From contig NZ_JAQSEA010000048.1 in the NCBI RefSeq assembly GCF_029946185.1, positions 1 to 64,000 of the forward strand: DNA of 64,000 bases. The letters are read 5' to 3'. Source of the DNA: Prosthecobacter sp. (GTDB taxonomy: Bacteria; Verrucomicrobiota; Verrucomicrobiia; Verrucomicrobiales; Verrucomicrobiaceae). Position 1 is the first letter of the stretch; every line of letters begins with the position of its first letter. Of this stretch, positions 60,579 to 64,000 are shown piece by piece. Made by a program: the position numbers and the translations under genes. The notes beneath the pieces are model-generated. The model was not told the DNA's origin and ran no database searches. It worked only from the letters and a program-made list of their open reading frames with translations.

Positions 60579-60839
60579 TCAGGCAGCTTTCTTGGACTTC
60601 TTGGCTGCCGGGGCTTTAGCCGCAGGGGCGGCCTTGGCGGCGGGTTTCTTCACCAGCTTTGGCGCAGGCATCGGGACGACGGTCAGCCACTCTTGATAAT
60701 GAACCCAGCTGTCGCTGCCTTCATCGCGGAGGTAGTCGGTTGCAGTGAGGATTCCACGCTTTTGGAAATCGAGGATTTCTGATTTAGCGAAGGGTCCGAA
60801 TTCAACGAAGGCGCGACTGAGATAAACGAGGTTTTTCAT
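60579..60839 (-). CDS. Small GYF_2-like protein with a lysine/alanine-rich H1-like tail
   Basis: Protein of 86 residues, two parts. Residues 1-53 resemble the GYF_2/DUF4339 domain (FGPFAKSEILDFQKRGIL, then SDSWVHYQEW), a small peptide-binding fold. Residues about 60-86 are basic low-complexity sequence (KKPAAKAAPAAKAPAAKKSK), like the tails of histone H1 and bacterial H1-like nucleoid proteins. The tail suggests nucleic-acid binding and the head binding of proline-rich partners; both are inferences. No signal peptide. ATG at 60839. The upstream gap holds an 8-bp inverted repeat (60898-60932). An independent unit: the stem-loop at 60513 follows it. Confidence 0.65.
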   Translation of the reverse strand: MKNLVYLSRAFVEFGPFAKSEILDFQKRGILTATDYLRDEGSDSWVHYQEWLTVVPMPAPKLVKKPAAKAAPAAKAPAAKKSKKAA

Positions 60840-60897
60840 GGTGTTTTTTCTTATGTGTGTTTAGGTTTTGGGAAGGAGGCAGTAACATCACATGTGC

Positions 60898-60932
60898 TGT
60901 GGAACAAGCAGCAATCTTGCCACAGTTCCACA
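60898..60932. promoter_or_regulatory. Inverted repeat upstream of the GYF-like gene
   Basis: TGTGGAAC (60898-60905) and GTTCCACA (60925-60932) form a perfect 8-bp inverted repeat with a 19-base spacer, about 60 bp upstream of the start at 60839. It might be an operator pair or stem. The rest of 60840-61030, between the divergent genes, is AT-rich and shows no promoter I can assert. Confidence 0.45.
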
Positions 60933-61030
60933 AAAATTGGCATGGGTATGCAAGGGGCATTTTTTTTGACTTTATGAAGGCATGTCTGCTTGCGACACCC
61001 TCCACTGGCCTCTAGTTTATATGACAATTA

Positions 61031-62047
61031 ATGATTATTTGCCTCGAATCGTCCATCCTCAGTGGTTACCTTTCCAATGAAGTTCCTGGATTGGTCACGG
61101 GCGTGCTCCATCTCGCAGGTCAGAATCAGCCGGTGCGGATCGAATTGGTGGGTAATTTTCTGCGTGATATCGCCGGATGCCGGGTGGACTTTCACAATCC
61201 GCTTCCTAATGCCAATGAAGACCACGTGGATGCCATCTCGTCCATGCAGCATGGTTACAGCGGACTGATGACAGCCTCCTCTCGCGTGGTGAACCTCCCC
61301 CGCCGTCGGTCACAATCGGACACGCTCATCACAATGCCGGAGCCGCCCGGGCTGAAAAATTTGCTGTTCTTCGAGTGGTTCAATCAGGACCACCAGCGCA
61401 TCCTTATACAGTCCTGGCATCTGCAACTGCGTGTCACTTCGCCCCGCTGGCAGCTGACGAAGGATGAAGAGGCCGTTCTGCTGCGGCAGAACCGTGCCCG
61501 TCGAAAGCATTTTCTGCTGGGTGGCAGTCGCAATGCAAAATCCGCCGACGCTTTGCACAGTCCTGGTTTTGACGATCCCTTTCAACCTTCCAAACCGGGC
61601 AGTGATCCGTTCGGCGCGGTCAAGCTTGATCCCTTCGAGCCTTCACGCAAAACGCCTGCCAGAGCGCCGGGTAGCGCTGGTATTGATCCTGTCACACGAG
61701 CTGCGGCTCTGGCGAAAGAGTTGCGACGCTTTCAAAGCCTGCTCGTCTTCAATGAAGAAGTTCGCACCCGACCGGCGGTCCTGCGCCTGCTTTCGACAGT
61801 AGCGGATCTGGCAGCGCATCTGATCCATGTGCTGCGTCAGTTTGCCGAGGCAAAAAAAGATCAGTGGCAGTTTTTGGTGATCGATCTTGAACAAAGTCTG
61901 CCTTTGTTTGCGGCGGCATTGAATGCCACGGACAAGCTGGTGCAGCAACATCCCCAAGGTGCTGATATGGAGTGGTTGGCCGGCGTGCAGGCCAGTTTGC
62001 TCAACATTGAGCTGCGTATGCGTGAACTGCTGGGACTGCTGCGGTGA
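61031..62047 (+). CDS. Unknown soluble protein, verrucomicrobial type
   Basis: Protein of 338 residues with no family I recognise. Residues 1-70 are beta-rich (GLVTGVLHLAGQNQPVRIEL), followed by a proline- and arginine-rich middle (FDDPFQPSKPGSDPFGAVKL, DPFEPSRKTPARAPGS) that looks disordered, and a helical C-terminal half (about 225-338: LAKELRRFQSLLVFNEEV, FLVIDLEQSLPLFAAALN). Cytoplasmic; no signal. ATG at 61031; an ATG at 61021 is out of frame. It precedes the gene at 62094 by 46 bp and tlyA by two genes, so these may be cotranscribed. The role is open. Confidence 0.55.
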   Translation: MIICLESSILSGYLSNEVPGLVTGVLHLAGQNQPVRIELVGNFLRDIAGCRVDFHNPLPNANEDHVDAISSMQHGYSGLMTASSRVVNLPRRRSQSDTLITMPEPPGLKNLLFFEWFNQDHQRILIQSWHLQLRVTSPRWQLTKDEEAVLLRQNRARRKHFLLGGSRNAKSADALHSPGFDDPFQPSKPGSDPFGAVKLDPFEPSRKTPARAPGSAGIDPVTRAAALAKELRRFQSLLVFNEEVRTRPAVLRLLSTVADLAAHLIHVLRQFAEAKKDQWQFLVIDLEQSLPLFAAALNATDKLVQQHPQGADMEWLAGVQASLLNIELRMRELLGLLR

Positions 62048-62093
62048 AGTGAGAGGGGGTTGATCCTCACTCTGCTTGCGTCTAGCATGCGGC

Positions 62094-62666
62094 ATGCGTC
62101 TCTCACATTATGCCCTCGCTCTAACGATCATTTTGCTCGCCATCACAGGTTTTCTGGCCTGGGAGGCTCAAGAAGAAGCTAAAGGCGCGCGCAAGGAACT
62201 CGAACTGGTGCGCAGGCAGCAGGCAGCCTATGAAATGGCCATGCCGACTAAGCCTGCCACAGTGACAAACTTGCCGCCACCGCCGGAAGCGCCGGCTGCT
62301 CCCACCTTGCCGGCATTGGCTGGAAGTGATCTGATGCCAGGAACCCCGACCCGATATGCCTCCCCCGCAGCTGCCGCCGCGCCCTTAACAGATCTGCAAA
62401 AGCAGCTTTTGGGGCTGCCGAGCTATGCCAAAGTTGTTGAAGTTCACAATGACCAAGGCTTTGCCGTGATCAGCGCAGGAAGAGACAAGCAGCTGACCAG
62501 TGGGATGAAATTTGATGTGCGGCGCGGCAATGGACTGGTGGGCCGTGTGATCGTAGGTGAAACGATTGACGCAGCAGAAGCCGTGGTGGATATCGACAAT
62601 ACCGCAGCACTCCCGGGCGTTCATATTGAAGCTGGAGACGAGTTGATTCAACCGATTCGGAGATAA
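62094..62666 (+). CDS. Unknown membrane-anchored protein
   Basis: Protein of 190 residues with one N-terminal membrane anchor (LSHYALALTIILLAITGFLAW), a short coiled coil (EAQEEAKGARKELELVRRQQ, about 25-45), a proline/alanine-rich linker, and a C-terminal beta domain of about 70 residues (VVEVHNDQGFAVISAGRD, VRRGNGLVGRVIVGETIDA). The domain resembles the C-terminal part of MreC- or FlgT-like proteins in pattern, but I cannot assign it. The ATG at 62094 is preferred over one six codons earlier. It lies 11 bp before tlyA, suggesting one transcript. Confidence 0.55.
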   Translation: MRLSHYALALTIILLAITGFLAWEAQEEAKGARKELELVRRQQAAYEMAMPTKPATVTNLPPPPEAPAAPTLPALAGSDLMPGTPTRYASPAAAAAPLTDLQKQLLGLPSYAKVVEVHNDQGFAVISAGRDKQLTSGMKFDVRRGNGLVGRVIVGETIDAAEAVVDIDNTAALPGVHIEAGDELIQPIRR

Positions 62667-62677
62667 GGATCCCCTAG

Positions 62678-63412
62678 ATGCCCCGCGAACGTCTTGATCT
62701 CGCCTTGGTGAAGCTTGGCATTGTGCCCTCACGTGAACAGGCCAAACGGCTTATCATGGCTGGTGAGGTTAGTGTACTGGGCAAACGCATCACTCAGCCG
62801 GGCTGGTTGGTGGCCGGGGTCCAGCAGATCGTTGTGCGGGAACGCCCCAAATTCGTCAGCCGGGGTGGCCTGAAGCTCGAAGGGGCACTCAACCACTTTG
62901 ACATTGATGTCACAGGGATGACCGCACTCGACGTTGGAGCGTCCACGGGAGGATTCACCGATTGTCTGCTGCAACGGGGCGCAGTGAAAGTCTTCGCCTT
63001 TGATGTCGGCACCAATCAACTCGCATGGAAACTGCGCAGCGATCCGCGAGTGGTCTCGCGGGAACAATTCAACCTTCGCCACATGCGCCGCGAAGACGTA
63101 GGGCAGGAGGTGGACATCTTGGTGGCTGATCTCTCATTCATTTCCTTGACCTTGGTCCTGCCTGCGGTGCTGCAGGCGCTGAGGCCGGGTGGTCAGGCCT
63201 TGGTTTTGATCAAGCCTCAGTTTGAGCTCTCGCGTGAGGAGGTGGGCAAAGGTGGCATCGTGCGCGAACCGGAACTGCATGCCAAAGCCTGCACCCGGAT
63301 TGAAGAGTTTGTGCGCTCGCAGCCAGAGCTGGAATGGCGGGGTATGATAGAATCCTCCATTCAAGGGACGGAAGGTAATCGTGAGTTTTTGGCTTGGATC
63401 GGCAGACAATGA
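62678..63412 (+). CDS. tlyA: TlyA-family 2'-O-ribose rRNA methyltransferase (with S4 domain)
   Basis: Methyltransferase of 244 residues. An N-terminal S4-like RNA-binding domain (RERLDLALVKLGIVPSREQA, about 3-60) is joined to a Rossmann methyltransferase domain: LDVGASTGGFTDCLLQRGA (about 83-101) is the SAM-binding motif I, LVADLSFISLTLVL and VLIKPQFELS follow. In other bacteria TlyA methylates 23S and in part 16S rRNA and affects capreomycin sensitivity; the target here is assumed, not shown. ATG at 62678. It is last in the three-gene run from 61031; the 133-bp gap after it up to the pseudopilin is AT-rich. Confidence 0.92.
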   Translation: MPRERLDLALVKLGIVPSREQAKRLIMAGEVSVLGKRITQPGWLVAGVQQIVVRERPKFVSRGGLKLEGALNHFDIDVTGMTALDVGASTGGFTDCLLQRGAVKVFAFDVGTNQLAWKLRSDPRVVSREQFNLRHMRREDVGQEVDILVADLSFISLTLVLPAVLQALRPGGQALVLIKPQFELSREEVGKGGIVREPELHAKACTRIEEFVRSQPELEWRGMIESSIQGTEGNREFLAWIGRQ

Positions 63413-63560
63413 TGAATAGAGTTAATTAAAAGTGAGTGGCAGCTTGCGCTAGAATTCTCAATAATGAGACCTTTTACTGCTTATTTTCTGCGAGCGTGAC
63501 AAGTTGTGGTTGCATTGATGCAATAATTATCACAAAATACCATTATTGATACAAGCAGCC

Positions 63561-63983
63561 ATGAAAAAGCTCACCTACACATCTAAGCAACGCCGAAGCG
63601 CCTCTGCCTTCAGCCTTTTTGAGGTCCTGATGTTTATTGCTATTATTGGCGTGATGGTTGGGATGGCGATGCCGATGCTTGGTCAGAGCGATGCCGTTTA
63701 TGCCGCGCGCGATCGGCGTAATGCTCAGGAACTGTGCTCGACTTGCATGATGGCGCAGGCTGCTGAGCTGAATTTCGTCCAGGATGAGAGCGTGATCGAT
63801 ACCGTGCGTGCCATTGTTCGGGGCGGCATGTCGGTGCGTGGGGCGATGCGTGGCCGTGTCTTTGTGGTTCCTGGCCTTAGCGATGAAGACATCCAAGGGG
63901 CTGCGAAATTTCTTCGAGTACAAGATGGTCAGTTGATGTACACCACCGCATCGACCTCTCCCGCCGGAGACCAGCGTTTGTAA
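63561..63983 (+). CDS. Pseudopilin-like protein (type II secretion/type IV pilus)
   Basis: Protein of 140 residues with a prepilin-type N-terminus. After a basic leader (MKKLTYTSKQRRSASA) the hydrophobic segment FSLFEVLMFIAIIGVMVGM follows. Processing would be between Ala16 and Phe17, with Ala instead of the usual Gly at -1 and the conserved Glu at +5. The mature part is short and ends TASTSPAGDQRL. Partner pilus or secretion genes may lie beyond the right edge. I use the ATG at 63561; an earlier frame start at 63546 is possible. The AT-rich stretch 63413-63560 probably holds its promoter, but I cannot place it. Confidence 0.8.
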   Translation: MKKLTYTSKQRRSASAFSLFEVLMFIAIIGVMVGMAMPMLGQSDAVYAARDRRNAQELCSTCMMAQAAELNFVQDESVIDTVRAIVRGGMSVRGAMRGRVFVVPGLSDEDIQGAAKFLRVQDGQLMYTTASTSPAGDQRL

Positions 63984-64000
63984 CAAATGCCGCCAGGGGA

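Noticed and set aside
1-64000. CRISPR arrays, tRNA or rRNA genes, insertion sequences, phage genes
   Set aside because: I looked for regularly spaced repeats, transposase motifs and tRNA-like strings by eye and found none I could support. A dedicated tRNA search could still find one.

Overview
The window is about 64 kb of GC-rich bacterial chromosome. The gene content points to Verrucomicrobiota, probably the Verrucomicrobiaceae/Prosthecobacter side. Evidence for this is the set of PVC-superphylum families: two DUF1501 proteins, one PSD1-type cytochrome (DUF1549/DUF1553), one PVC heme-binding/HEAT protein, DUF1080-like proteins, a TIGR03790-like protein, a DUF6807/PmoA-like protein, a Tat-exported Gfo/Idh/MocA oxidoreductase and an SHD1-PQQ propeller protein. 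I saw no rRNA, tRNA, CRISPR array, complete insertion sequence or prophage. The assignment is by inference; no database search was possible.

Layout. 0-2.8 kb: the start of an amidohydrolase cut by the window edge, an enolase-superfamily enzyme, and a small toxin-antitoxin pair whose toxin carries an in-frame stop. The pair is bracketed by a decayed second copy of the 3' end of the neighbouring cNMP/FHA gene. 2.8-9.5 kb (minus): cNMP-FHA sensor, lipoprotein, PQQ propeller, TIGR03790 protein, then metX with an MBL hydrolase. 9.6-12.4 kb (plus): a nuclease-like/bactofilin-like fusion and a GT39-like membrane protein. 12.4-27.9 kb (minus): tightly packed genes for exported proteins. Two parallel PVC modules (PVC-heme, DUF1501, esterase; PSD1, DUF1501, DUF6807) are coupled by 1-4 nt overlaps or gaps. 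They are followed upstream by a serine hydrolase, a tandem MBL protein, an M20 peptidase and a DUF1080 protein.

28-34 kb (minus) is a worn ion-transport region. It holds an internally deleted D-lactate dehydrogenase remnant, an SDR gene, a frameshifted SLC13-type transporter, a P-type cation ATPase, an mgtE 3' remnant fused to a second copy of the SDR 5' end, and a TrkA-C membrane protein. 34.7-37.8 kb holds small lipoproteins and an apparent NO-responsive operon: an NsrR-like Rrf2 regulator with a strong palindrome before it, followed by a monoheme exported protein of unknown function.

38-54 kb (plus): an AmgK/MurU-like pair (muropeptide sugar salvage), cdsA and dxr (phospholipid and isoprenoid synthesis), a 1,997-residue alpha-2-macroglobulin with a thioester motif, an ATP-grasp-like unknown, an esterase and a multi-PAS histidine kinase. 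54-64 kb mixes strands: alpha/beta hydrolase, HlyD adaptor, Gfo/Idh/MocA protein, gmk, omega-amidase-like nitrilase with an MFS transporter, a GYF-like protein with a histone-H1-like tail, two unknowns, tlyA and a pseudopilin. The strongest candidates for undescribed biology are the NsrR/monoheme operon with its operator, the nuclease-like/bactofilin fusion, the tandem MBL protein, and the rearrangement scars at 2.1-2.9 kb and 28.6-34.0 kb.
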